Shown here one piece after another: positions 46,796 through 58,912 of a DNA stretch of 64,000 nucleotides. The notes beneath the pieces were generated by a model. It was not told the DNA's origin and made no database searches. It saw only the letters and a program-made list of their open reading frames with translations. The DNA is taken from assembly GCA_963383645.1 (NCBI GenBank), contig OY726574.1:57785851-57849850 (forward strand), read 5' to 3'. Numbering within the stretch: position 1 is the stretch's first letter; the number at the start of each line of letters is the position of its first letter. Position numbers and translations under genes: made by a program. The stretch comes from Muscardinus avellanarius (lineage: Eukaryota; Chordata; Mammalia; Rodentia; Gliridae).

Positions 46796-47385
46796 AGGTT
46801 TCTGCCTATATATTCTCAAGTGATAGCAAAATAGCTAAAGGTCCTTGGAAAGTTCTGAGTGAAGAACTCTGGGCCTAATGTTCAGCTGGGCCAGAAGGAG
46901 AAGTCATTCTGCAGAACTGTGTGGTGAGTACGCATGGCGAGTTCTTTTCCAAGCTCAGGTCTTCCCCAAGCTTTAACGAAAAGAGACTGCTTTTATCCCA
47001 AGGCAGAATATACTGTTTTGAGTCAAACAAAGTGTTTTATTTAGGAGCCGGCTGAGGCCTGGCTGACAACCTGGTACTTTTCAAAGTTTTCTACAATACA
47101 AAAGTTGTTGACTTCCGGGAAGATGGCGACGGAGAAAAGCGGGGCTTACGAGCCCCGCTAACAACCAATCTCTACTACCACAAAATCAGCGCCTTTCATA
47201 GCCAGAAAACACCATCAGCAGAGAAACAAAAAAGGTCAATACAAGGGACAGAGAAAAAGAGGGCTGAAAAAATGAGACACCAGAAAGAAACCAGACCGCA
47301 GTGCTGCAGCTGGAGCCGTGGTGCGGAGCTGCGCGGACACCATCTTTCCTTCCAGCACCAGGCTCCAGAGAGGAGGGGAACTCAG

Positions 47386-47745
47386 AATGGAGCTCAGAGC
47401 AAGAGAGGAGATATGCTGGCCTCATGCCCGAGGACGCGGCAGCAGCGCCATACTGCCGGCAGCAGCGGCGACTTCACTGGACGGCTCCAGACCAATGCAC
47501 TCAACAGCCCACCAGGCTCCAGAGAGGAGCGGCCGACAGTGAGCCGAGGTGAGCTGCTGCGGAACAGCCGGGCGGGATTCGGCAGATTTTTCGGCGCAGG
47601 GAGTGTCTAAAGCTCCCAGGGGCTGGGCTCAGCGCACCCTGCAGAGACTCAGAGCGGAGCTCAAAAACAGAGAAGAAATATGCCAGCCTCATGGCAGAGG
47701 GCGTGGCAGTGGAGCCATATTGCCACCGGGGCGGCAGCAGCGAAT
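47386..47745 (+). promoter_or_regulatory. Two related units in the 5'UTR of copy B
   Basis: The stretches 47,386-47,481 and 47,648-47,745 align over about 95 bp. Each contains a 'gagctca...agagaagaaatatgc' type start, 'cctcatg', a GC-rich core and a GCCATA(C/T)TGCC box with a YY1-like GCCAT. A second short repeat (caccaggctccagagaggag) occurs at about 47,356 and 47,514. Copy A has both units. This resembles the repeated-monomer promoters of rodent L1s; promoter function is inferred. Confidence 0.55.
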
Positions 47746-48088
47746 TCACCAAGTCCACTACAGCTCCATCGGCGCACTCAACAACTGAGTCAAATTGCGG
47801 CCCCTAGAGGAAAAATCCCAGTACTGACTCCCAGGGACTTGACCCAGTGGGGGAGTGGCGGTGGCAGAGATATCACATTATAGTCACAACTCCATGCAGG
47901 AGAATGCCCAGTCTGGCACCCCCCATGGTCTAAAGCAGTCTCGATTAACTCCCTGGGTCTGAGACTTTGTGATACAACACAGTAAAGGAGTAGTGACTGA
48001 GATACCACAGACTCGAGATCCAGAGCACCTTAAGCGAAGTCATAGTGGCCCAGGGAAGAACCCAGAGAAGGCACACACTTTCGAATTC

Positions 48089-49005
48089 ATGGGAAAGAGA
48101 AATAACAATGGAGCAGTGAATGCCCACAACCCCACAACATCAGAACCCGATAAAACAGAAAATCAGAGATTTCTAGAAGATCAAATCAGGAAAATAACTG
48201 CAGAAATAATAGAGGTGTTTCAAAAAGAATTCAGAGAGAGCCAAAAAGAGATAAAGGATGTAATCAATGAAGTAAAGGCCTCAATTCAAAGTATAAACAA
48301 CTGATTAGACCACATGGAGAATAGAATCTCACTCCTAGAAGATGATCACTCCAACAATGAACGCATAGTTTCTAATTTAGAAAAAAAAATCTGACAGCAG
48401 GAATCTGACATTGAAGAAATATGGGCCCATTTTAAGAGAGCTAACCTAAGAATAATTGGAATAGAGGAGGGAAAAGAAAGTGAAACCAAAGGGATCAACA
48501 ATCTCTTCAAGGAAGTAATAGCAGAAAATTTTCCAAACATAGAGCAAGAGGTTGCTACACAGGTCCAGGAAACTTATAGAACCCCCTTTAGACAGGATCG
48601 GAGAAGAGAATCCCCACGCCACATAATTGTCAAAATGACTAATGTGAAAGCCAAGCAGAGAATCTTAAAGGCAACAAAAACAAAGGGCCAAGTGACATTC
48701 AGAGGCAAACCAATTAGATCACTCCAGACTTCCCAAACCAAGTCATGAGAGCCAGAAGGGCTTGGAGTAACATATTCCTAACTCTGAAAGAAAACAACTT
48801 CCAGCCAAAAATTTCCTACCCAGCAAAACTTTCTATCAAATTAGATGGGGAAATAAGAAGCTTCCATGACAAACAGAAACTGAAGGAATTTATGTCTTCA
48901 AAACCAGCGCTAGAGAAAATACTCAAAGAGATTAACTACAAAGAAGAAATAGGTAACACACACCAGAACCAGAGAAACAAGATTTTCCATCCAACAGACA
49001 ACTAA
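48089..49005 (+). pseudogene. L1 ORF1 of copy B, stops and frameshift
   Basis: Closely similar to ORF1 of copy A (same MGKRNN start, coiled coil, RRM-like region, YPAKLSI C-terminal motif). It is broken by a TGA at about 48,302 where copy A has a glutamine codon, a further stop near 48,390, and a one-base deletion near 48,717 that separates the C-terminal frame (48,745-49,005). It cannot make a full ORF1 protein. Confidence 0.85.
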
Positions 49006-50343
49006 GATAGGTTATCTGTGGAGATTCATTATTTATGTTAGTCTTTTACCTATCTCTAAATTGTATTGTTTGTTTTATTGTTGCTAATTTTTAGGATTTC
49101 TAGTTGGAATATTAATATACCTTCAGATATAGCATTTGGAAATATTTTATCCCATTCTATCAGTAACTTTTAACTCTGTTTACATTGTCTTTGGATATAC
49201 AATATTTTTTTATTTTCTAGGGAGTTTGTTTACCCTTCTGTTTCCTGTGCCATTGAAATCATATCCAAGAAAACATTGCCAATTTCAATGTCATGAGGTT
49301 TTTTAACCCAGATTTTCTTCTAAAAGTTTATAGTCTTAAGATTTATGTTTAGGTCTTTTATCTATTTTGAGTTAATATTTGTATATGATGGTAGGTAAGG
49401 GTCCAATTTTATTCTTCTTCATGTAATTATTATTTTTCAACAATATTTAGTTAAAAGATTATTATTTCCTCCACCAAATGTCTGTTGAAACCTTGTCAAA
49501 AATAACTTGACAATATATGGAAGAATTTATCTCTAGGCTTTTATTTAACTCCAATGGTTTATATATCTGCCTTTATAACAATACTACACTGTTTCAATTA
49601 TTGTAGCTTTATATGGTTTGAAATCAGAAAATATACATCTTCTAGCTTTGTTCTTTTTCGAGATCGTTTTGTGTATCTAGAGTTCATATTCCATATTAGT
49701 ATAGATTTTCTCTGAAAAATAAATAAATAAATAAATGTGTGATAGTTTCACCTAAAAAAAAAGAAAAAAAATACTCTCTGGTATGTAAGAAAGCAAAAAG
49801 AAATATTGAAATGTTATCTTTAAGTCATCAAAAGCTTGGAATCAGACAAATGAAACTGTTATGTGAGATTATCATTGTTAATTTTGGATAAATTGCTATA
49901 ATACTAGATATCAACTACTAAGCCAAGCATGGGAAGGAGGGATGAGGAGGGAACGGGGTGGGGATTGGGCAGGGGCTGACTGGGCGATGTGTGCATGTAT
50001 GTCTACAAAAGTTTTTTTTATACCATTATGATGTATGAATACAGTGCACCAATAAAAAAAATAAAAATTAAAAAAAGTCATTTTAAGAGTTGTCCTGAAA
50101 AGCCAAAGCATGATTTTCCAAAATTATCACAAATTTGCCATTTCAGATATTCACGGAGGGAGAAATAATTGGCTAATTAATAAAGAAAACAAAATAAAAT
50201 ACTGAAGAATGTGGACTCTGGGGGGTCAGTTCTTGTCTTTCCAAGGACATACTGCATCTGTGGGCTTTCAACAGCATAGACAATCCTCTCTGAATCTTCT
50301 TTCTGTCTTCTGCCTCTCACTCTTTGGATTAATAGTTTAGGAC

Positions 50344-50532
50344 AGGCTGGGGGTGGTGATGCATGCCTGTAATACCAGTACTTGGGAACCTGAGGCAGGA
50401 GGATCATAAATTTGAGGTTAGTCTCAGCAACTTAGTGAAATCCTGTCTCAAAAAAAAAAAAAAATCAAAAGGACTAGGGGTGTCAATCAGTGGTAGAATG
50501 TGCTGGGATCAATCCCCAATGCTGAAAAAAAT
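50344..50532 (+). mobile_element. Chimeric SINE, old, poly-A linker
   Basis: ggctgggggtggtgatgcat; A15 linker and weakly conserved tRNA part. Confidence 0.75.
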
Positions 50533-50599
50533 ACTTTAGGACAACCGATATGAGATTTTAATCTCTGGAGTCTTTTGAAATTGGTTAATCTACTAAATT

Positions 50600-50700
50600 A
50601 TGAGTTTCTTGAGGGCAGGGGCTCTCTTTTATCTACCCAGGGCCTAGCACAGTGCCACCCCTTTCAACAGTGATAACACTGGGAAGTACTTATTCAGTGA
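50600..50700 (+). repeat. L2/MIR 3' end
   Basis: 'gagggcaggggctctctttt', 'gggcctagcacagtgccac'. Confidence 0.5.
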
Positions 50701-51138
50701 AAATGCCTTAATGCAGAATCTCCCAAAGTGGTCCATGAATTATAGATCTAAACTGCAGAAGAGTATTTGGATGTGGTACTTACTAATGAAGATGTGAACA
50801 GCATTTTATGTATTATGGTGCTACCTGAGGACAACCAGAACAAGTGAAGAGTCTTTTGTAAGGCCAGTGATGGTGAACTAAGCTCAGTGACATCAATAAT
50901 GACAATTTCTGTGAGTTAGGCAGACACAGTATGATATTTACCAAAATTTAAATGGGCTGTTTTCAGCAGAGTGACAAATATTTATACTTTCTAAGAGAGT
51001 AGCAAGTATAAAATAAGGATAAGTATGTTATCTTGCTTCCTTCTTTACTTAATATTTATAAGGGATGTTGAGATTCTGATCCTTGTTTTCTATTATGTGG
51101 GTAAATAAGGTCATAAAATAACAGTAAATAAGCATTAA

Positions 51139-51190
<52 letters not shown>

Positions 51191-51378
51191 CAGCGATTGA
51201 ACCAACTGAATCGGGGATTCTGCCTCTGAGCTACACCCCCAGCCTTACTTATTTCTATTGTTTGGAATAGAATTTTGATGAGTTACTGAGGGCCTAAGTT
51301 GCTGAGACTGGTTTTGATCCACATGTCTTTGGCCCCCCAAGTACTGGGATTATAGGACTGGACCACCATGTATAGTCC
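51139..51378 (-). mobile_element. Chimeric SINE with (GT)n
   Basis: (GT)n 51,139-51,187 (tail side), then diverged tRNA and 7SL parts. Confidence 0.8.
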
Positions 51379-51392
51379 ATAAAGATGTTTTT

Positions 51393-51595
51393 TGAGGTGC
51401 TGGAGGTCAAACCCAGGGCCATTCTACCTCCGAGCTACACCCCCAGCCCTATTTTTTATTCTTTATTTTGAAACAGGCTCTCACTAAGTTGTGAAGGGCC
51501 TCACTAAGTAGCTGAGGCTGACCTCAAACCCAGCTCCCGCCCCGTCTCAGCCTCTCAAATGCTGGGATTACAAGCATGCGCCGCCAGGCTTGGCT
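51393..51595 (-). mobile_element. Chimeric SINE, subfamily A
   Basis: Complete, same strand as the copy just to the left. Confidence 0.88.
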
Positions 51596-51599
51596 TGCC

Positions 51600-51670
51600 T
51601 TACTATTTTTTATTGTAATGTTTTTATTGGTGCATAATAATTATACAGAATAGCAGGTTTCATTGCCTTG
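51600..51670 (-). mobile_element. L1 3'-end fragment
   Basis: 'tttattggtgcataataatt' is the reverse complement of the L1 terminus type. Very short. Confidence 0.4.
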
Positions 51671-53288
51671 CTCTTAAAGTCCTTTTACAGACCATTCATC
51701 TCCATCACTTATTATATAAATGGCAACCATGGAGGCCACTGGCTCTCACCTGTGTGACCAACAATGTCACTAGAAGGCATTAACTAAGCATCCCTCCTGT
51801 GACAGTCCAGGAATAGGCATCTTCACGTGACAGACCACCACAAAGATGACCAAATGCATATCAAGCCCCTCCTGGCCAAAGGGCTTAGGATGTGTTCCTA
51901 GAGACATGATCTAGCCATGAAAAAATCTAAGAGTGATTCTCCCAATTCTATGCATTCTTGGAAAAGAAAAATGCTAGTTCCTGAATTAGATTTCATTTAG
52001 CTATGACAGTTTCTGAAAATAGAAAGGGAGATTGCCTTTTATGTCTTGCTCTCTGGGCAAGGATGCAGAGCGTGGTCAACATGCCTTCACGAGGGTTTCT
52101 ATGACTACAGTGATTATCTCTATTTTTTTTTCTGGTTTGCTATGACTTCAAAATGATGCTTTGTTGTGCTTCGAAGTTGAATTTTTCCACCAGATCATAT
52201 GTCCTGATGTTTGCCTTGCAGAATCTGCTGACTATTGGTGACCACGAGACGCGCTCCAGTGTGAGATGCCCACTGTTTTGAGAGTCCCCGCACCTGGAGC
52301 AGAAGTGTTTCTGTGCAGATGATGACTAAAGCAAGAATGATTAAGCACTGGAAAAGAATCCTCAAGGCAGGTAATTTATTAGACCCAAGGAAACAAACCA
52401 GCTACACTTCAGAAGATGCTGACAGGAAGAAAGTAGCCTTGTAAAGCTGGCGAGTCCTTCTTTCATTTTGATTTCTTTGCATGTCTTTATTTAGAGCTGC
52501 TGTTCTTGATTTTTCTTTTACATGTGAGGGAAGAGTCAACTGAAGGCCCTTTCCTGTCATATTCAGTGCGGACTGACAGGCAAGCAACCACAGCTGGCTT
52601 TGGGAAGAGGAGGGAGGTGGCCTCTGCCCAGGAGAGCAGGGCTCACTGTGTTCTTTGGAAGATGGTGGAAAGAGGGACTCTCCAACCATCATTTCAGGGA
52701 CAAGCCACCTTTTTGGCTTCCCTCCATCTACTTGCGACCTGCTCATGTCAAGTTATCACGTTCAACTGAAGAGAAAGGATTCTCTTATCAAAAAGTACAA
52801 CAGAGTCCCTGAATAATGACTACGTTTCCCAGTCTCCCTAAATGTGCGGAGGTGACTCATTCTGACTAATGGAATAGAATTGGAAATGGCCATGTGCAAT
52901 TTTGGGAAAAGAGCTCTGCAGCAAAGGGCATATCCTCCTTCAGCCCTTCCCAGAAGGCAATGCAGACTTGCGGTCTAGGGGCCAGTGCAGGGATCTGGTC
53001 TCAGGAGGTAGAAGCTCCAGTGTGAGGATGAACAAAACACAAGATAAAGGTGCTGGTCAATCTGGAATGAAGTATGGACCGGGCACAGGTGCTCCTATGT
53101 TGTGTTTATAGGTGAGGAAACAGACTCTGTTTTGTTTATACCACAGCTATTTTGCTTCCTGCCATTTTGTTTCCTGGCACTTGCATCCGTATCTAGTCTT
53201 CAGTGAGGTAGGTGGCTAGGACCACTCATGTGTAAGCTATGCTAAGATGCTGAACTAGAGCTTGTGGGAGATGGTTCTCCAATAGAGA

Positions 53289-53290
<2 letters not shown>
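51671..53290. other. Intron, no recognised feature
   Basis: About 1.6 kb without a recognised repeat; open frames are short and unconvincing. Confidence 0.4.
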
Positions 53291-53338
<48 letters not shown>

Positions 53339-53530
53339 GGAGATGAAACCCGGGGGCATTCTACCTCTGAGCTATATACCTAGCCCTATTTTTTATTCTA
53401 TATTTTGAAACAGAGTCTCACTGAGTTGCAAAGGACCTCACTAAGTAGCTGAGGCTGTCTGCGAACCATGATCCTCCAGTCTCAACCTCCTGAATGCTGG
53501 GATTACACGCGTGTGCCACCACGCCCAGCT
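53291..53530 (-). mobile_element. Chimeric SINE with (TG)n
   Basis: (TG)n 53,291-53,333, then a complete A copy ending gtgccaccacgcccagct. Confidence 0.88.
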
Positions 53531-53660
53531 CATTAGAGAGATGTAAAGAAAGCAGAGGCACAGGCATATGTACCCTGAAGATTCTTTTGCTTGTCCTTAG
53601 AGAAGAAATTTAGGCTAGAGAGGAACAAAGAAGTCTAAAGGAAGAAATTATTATTATTTT

Positions 53661-53858
53661 CAGTACTGGGGTTGGAACCCAGCGGCATTCTACCTCTGAG
53701 TTACACCCCCAGCCCCTTTTTTTATTCTTTGTTTTGAATCAGGGTCTCACTATGTTGCAAAAGTTCTCACTAAGTAGCTGAGGCTGTCCACAACTGCGAT
53801 CCTCTTGTTTCAGCCTCCCAAATGCAGGGATTACAAGCGTGTGCCACCATGACCGGCT
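53661..53858 (-). mobile_element. Chimeric SINE, subfamily A
   Basis: cagtactggggttggaaccc to gtgccaccatgaccggct. Confidence 0.88.
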
Positions 53859-54186
53859 CAGGAAGCAATTATTTCGTGATAGGGTAGTTTATCAGAGAAG
53901 ACTGGAGGGGAGGAAGGCATGCCCCAAAGAGGGGGCAGTGCCCTGGTCAGTGTCTTCCATTTTAGGTATGTTCTTACCACAGTCTGAGCACACCTGTGGT
54001 ACTTCTTAAAAGACAGAACAAAATCCTTTGCAAGAGGACACAGAATTTTCACTAGTAATTTTCCTCCAATCCCCACTTGAGCTTTATGAATGCTCAACAG
54101 GCTAATGGTGTTAAAAGAAACAAATACGTCGAATGTTATTATCTCACTTTTTCAGGTTTTCTGGTTTGAAGATTTTCATGTGTCGT

Positions 54187-54518
54187 TGCTATGGTTTGAG
54201 GCTCCCCAAGGGTTCATCTGTTGGGAGCCTGGTCCCCAGTACAGAGGTATTTAGAGGTGGTGGGACCTTTAAGGAAAGGGGCTTTACGGGAGGTTGTAAG
54301 CTTGGCCTCTGGCTTCCCATTTCTCTAGGTGATTTCTCCCTTCCATTCACGCAGTTGCTATCACGATGCCATCAGCCACAATGTGATGTGGCCAGGGATC
54401 CCTGACTGTGCAGTTTGGACTTTCAGCTTCCAAAACTGTGAGATAAATAAAACTTTCTTACATAAGTATCCAGCCTCAGGTTTTTTTTAAATATAGTAGC
54501 AAAAAGCAGGCTAACACA
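54187..54518 (+). repeat. MaLR-type LTR
   Basis: Begins tgctatggtttgaggctccc, contains 'aaactgtgagataaataaaa' and ends 'gcaaaaagcaggctaacaca'. Non-coding solo LTR. Confidence 0.5.
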
Positions 54519-56979
54519 GTTGTATCCTTTAAGGCACACAAATATTCCTAGAGCACCTTTGAATTATAGGCACAGTCTGAAATACAGCAATTATATTACT
54601 CAAGGTACACAATGCCACGCCACCTTATATAGATGCAGAATGTATTTTGGCTTTTTATTTACATTAATTGCTGTCCTAATCATCTGCAGTTTGATTTTGT
54701 GAATACCTCCCTCAATCAACCTGTTCCTACAAATAAGTGCCTTTCGGAGTCATTTCTTTGTCAAAAGTAGGGTATTATACAAAACCAAAACAAAACAACT
54801 CAAATCTTCTCCAATTTGGTCACAGTAGGCAGCGCAATCACAATTGCCCCTGTCTCTATACGAAGGTTTAAAAAGCGATTTCATAACAGTTTCTGAGAAT
54901 ACAACAGTGGAGCCTGGTTCCTTGAGAAATAGCCAGCAGGTTATCATTAACATTAGTATGTGTTTATTGCTGGTTAAGCAAAACGTTGTAGGGCTTAGAA
55001 AATGATTGCTATGTAGAGACAGTCTAGGCAACAAATTATAAAGTATCATCACATCACTTGGGGCTGGGATAACTGGAATGTGACCGTCCTGATTCTATGG
55101 GACCTTGGAGGTGAGTTCCTCATGGGATTGTTCTCCCTGGGTTTCTGGGAGGGTTGATTATTTCAGCAAAGTCTAAAGGCATATTCCCTGGGAGTCAGCT
55201 GAGAGAAAATGGTTTCTTTGACCAGCCTTGGTTCTTCCCAAGGTACCAAGGGCAGGGAGACACCTTACTTTATGGGTGTACAATTGATATGTACAAGATA
55301 GTTGCAGAGAAGAGCAAAACCCATGCATATCAACTAAAAAATTGAAGAAAACTTGCAAACTTCAACAAAATCTAAGAGAATCAGGTAATGATGATAGAAT
55401 AAAGCCAATGAATGAGATATTAAGGTAGCCATGAAGGAAGACAGACAGAAAGACACAAGAAATTGCAATAAAAACAGCTCAACTACAAACTTTAATAGAA
55501 TCAGGGGAAGAGCCACTGATGAAAACCAAGTTATTTTTGTCTCGGTCTCTCACAGGGTCTTGTGAACATGTTCTGGCACTCTCTAATCAAGTGACACACA
55601 GCCATGTTGTCTGCCTGTCTAACAGAATCAAGTTGTCTCTTGTAAAATTCTTTTAAATGTTGCTGTTTTTTTTAAAGTTTGCTACACAAATCTATTTTCC
55701 TGAGTGATGAGGCCCCAAAAGTGCCCACAGTAAGCCCCTTTCTGTAGTAGCCATTCAGCCAACACCTGCTTTGAGGAATTTCTTCCCTACCTCCCTATAT
55801 ACAGCCTCTGCTGGAATACCCTGGCTGAGATGACATTCTCTTAGCTGATTGAATAGGGTTTGAAAACAGAACTCTCAAGAGCCTCCATGCCGAGGCCTAA
55901 CTGAGCTAATCAGATGCTCACACTGGGCGATCTGAGTGAGAATATTCTTAAAGATTCTTAGTGTCCTCAGACTCTGCAGAGGTAATCTGTAAGGTCAAGT
56001 GCAGGAAGGGCCTGCCCTGGAGCCAGAGTTGCCCACTGCTGCAACTGTGGGCCAGCAGAGGCCAAGGGCCCTGCAGAGAAAGCATGCCTAGGCCGAGGGG
56101 GAGTCAGTTCAGAACTCAACAGTCAGGGCCAGCAACTGCCCAGAGGGGCCGAGATCCTGTAGTAATCCAAGGCAGAACCAGCCCACAAAAGCCACTCCTT
56201 CAAGTGGCCACAAGCCCCCCAGAGCCAGCGTGGCCAATGTCCAATTGAGGCTGGTGTGAGTCAGTCTCAGAAGCAGCCCATGGGGATTGGCTAGAGTCTT
56301 CCCGTGATTTTAGACCAACTTATGTATTTATGGCCACTGATAACCATGCCGACTCACTCGACTTTACATTCACATTTCCAAAACACTCACCGATGCCTGT
56401 GCGCGTGTGGGAAGGGTAAGGAGAAGGACTCGTCCTGCGAGCCGCCATTTTTAGCATCCTGCGATCTTTCCGCAGGCGACTTTGGCCTCTGCCATATTCA
56501 CTGTTAGTCGGAATTAGATTTCTAATTTTTCAAAGACTGCTCCTTCCTTTTACCTTTACTTTCATGCAATTTTTTAAAGTGCCTTATTCTTAATCATCAC
56601 ATACCACACAACTCAACTCCTATTTAACTCTTTTCATTCTAGGCCTTTCTTCTGAGGATTTCTATATCCGATCTTAAACTTTAAACTCACAAATTTATTT
56701 GCACTAAACTCTATGAAAACACATTTGCCATGGTAGAGAAGAAAACAACTGCTTCTTGGGAAGTCCTTGGATTAGAGTCTTGACAAAGTGTTAGCCCGGG
56801 AGGTATCAGTCAATATATTCTTTCAACGTACCGGCTTGAAGTTATATCAAATCAATACATATGATTTTAATTTTCCAGCTACTTATTGAAAAACTATTAT
56901 TTACATGCTGTGCAGAAAATAATTAAAGATCCTTAATCCACCATCCTCAGCTTCCTGCCTCCTGTATTTTTTTTCTTTT
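54519..56979. other. Intron, no recognised feature
   Basis: Includes a GC-richer part (55,990-56,300) with a 95-codon plus-strand frame of low-complexity composition. No family recognised. Confidence 0.4.
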
Positions 56980-57126
56980 TGATGTTGGGGATTGAACTCA
57001 GAGGCATTTTACCTCCAAGCTGCTTCCTCAGCCCTGTTTTCTTTTTGATTCTAGAACAATCTCACCACACTGCGGAGGCTGGCCTTGAATCTGTGATCCT
57101 CCTGTCTTATCCTCCCATGTTCAGCC
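56980..57126 (-). mobile_element. Chimeric SINE, old, 5' truncated
   Basis: tRNA part and part of the 7SL half; ends at cctcccatgttcagcc. Confidence 0.7.
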
Positions 57127-57689
57127 AGTACAGCTGTACTGGCTTCCTGTATTTTCTTGTTCCCTAAGTTGCGCGCTCCCTGTTCTCTCTTAGCTCTGAG
57201 GCTAATTTCTTCCACTGTACAGTTCTTCAGCTCTTTTCTCTTCTCCCTTCCCAGCAGTTGCTGGTTGTCTACCTTTCTTTCTTGCCAGCAGAAGGGATAG
57301 AGCAGGTCAATGTTCTTTCATGGACACCTTGACCTCCCTTGACCTATGACCCTTTGGCCTCACCCACTCTGGACACCATAGACACAGACTGACGCTGCCA
57401 TTCTTTTCCACGTCCACACAGAGCTGCCGAGGTCACTGGCGATGGGACTGGTGCCTCGACACATCTCTGCCGTCCAGCCTCAGCTCTACTTCCAGAGCTG
57501 ATTATGATTGAGATCCTGGCTCTTCTGCTTCTGATGTGGCCACTCCAAGCCCTTGAGGACACTGATTAACTCTCATCTATGAGGACTTGGTTGGAAAAAG
57601 AATAACAGTAACCAACAACTACTGTGAGTAAAAAAGGAATAGTCTTTGGACCCAGGTACTCATTCTTATCATAAATATTATTTTTTTAT

Positions 57690-57879
57690 TGCCGTACTAG
57701 GGATGGAGCCCAGGGGCATTCTACCTCCAAGCCACAACCCCTGCTCTATTTTTTATTCTTTATTTTGAAACAGGATCTCACTGAGTTGCAAAGGGCCTAA
57801 GTAGCTGAGGCTGTCTGTGAACCCGGATTCTTCTGCCTCCCAAATGCTGGGATTACAAGCGTGCGCCACCATTCCCAGC
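57690..57879 (-). mobile_element. Chimeric SINE, subfamily A
   Basis: gccgtactagggatggagcc to gcgccaccattcccagc, with a small 7SL deletion. Confidence 0.86.
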
Positions 57880-58286
57880 ATAAACATTCTTGAGTACCTC
57901 TGTACTAGGTGTGACTTGACCCCTTTAAATATGAATTCATATTTAATTCTCAAAGAACCCTACACAGTAGAACTATACTAACCCTCCTCATTCACAGAGG
58001 ATACATCGCACCATCTCCAGTGGATGCCTATGCCTGAAACCCCAGATAGCACCAAACTTATGTTGTCTCCTACGTATGCCCGTGTGTGATAAATCTGAGC
58101 TTCTAAGTTGGGCACGGTAAGAGATTAGCAACAATAACTTGCTGTAGATCATAGGAAACTCAACATATGACTTCCTTTTCTCCTTCTTAGGTTGAGAACC
58201 ACTTAACAAAGCAACTTTAAGTCTCCTGTTTGCGTATCAGAATTTATAGCATCACAACACTTGTACTTTATTTTTCTTGGTGTTGT

Positions 58287-58461
58287 GGTGTTGGGGTTTG
58301 AACCCAGAGGCATTTTATCTCCAAGCTACACTCAAGCTCTATTTTATTATTTATTTGGAAACAGGCTTTCAGTAAGTTTCTGTGGATAGTTTTGGGTCTG
58401 CGATCCTCTTGTCTTAGTCTCCTAAGTACTGGGATTACAGGCATGCCCCATCATGTCCAGC
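58287..58461 (-). mobile_element. Chimeric SINE, old, inside Tigger
   Basis: gtgttggggtttgaacccag to ccccatcatgtccagc. Confidence 0.78.
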
Positions 58462-58691
58462 ACAATGCTTGCTTTATGGCCATATTAAATAAAATAAAGA
58501 ATACTGGAGCAGAAACACTGTTATGCTTTGACGGTTAATCTGACAACTCAGATGGCCACTAACTAACAGTCAGGTCGCGTATATAGTAAGAATACTTTGG
58601 AAAAAGGAATGGTTCGCATTCTGGATGAGGTAGATCAGGGAAAGGGGAGATCTCACCACACCACTTGGAGGACCATACAATTTAAAACTTA

Positions 58692-58880
58692 TGAGCCGGG
58701 CGTGGTGGCGCACGCTTGTCATCCCCGCGCTTGGGAGGCAGAGACAGGAGGATCGCGCAGGTTCAAAGCCAGCTGCGCTGGCTTAAGAGACCCTGTTTCC
58801 AAATAAAAATATAAAATAGGTCTGGGAGTATAACCCGGAGGTAGAAGGGTTTCCAGGAACCCCAGTACCACCAAATAAAA

Positions 58881-58912
<32 letters not shown>

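Larger units (their letters stand above)
47110..50076 (+). mobile_element. L1-derived ORF2-less retrotransposon (HAL1-like), copy B
   Basis: Same architecture as copy A but on the plus strand and about 190 bp longer, mainly through extra 5'UTR sequence (an insert around 47,240-47,355 and about 45 bp near 47,495-47,540). Order: 5' end gacttccgggaagatggcga, GC-rich leader with two related units, ORF1 (48,089-49,005), antisense old L1 ORF2 (about 49,120-49,700), an A-rich joint, L1 3' terminus (49,780-50,055) and A-rich tail. I see no convincing target-site duplication. Full-length 5' end and tail indicate retrotransposition rather than segmental duplication. Confidence 0.85.

Noticed and set aside
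47110..50076. Copy B as an intact autonomous L1
   Set aside because: No ORF2 follows ORF1, and ORF1 has stops and a frameshift.
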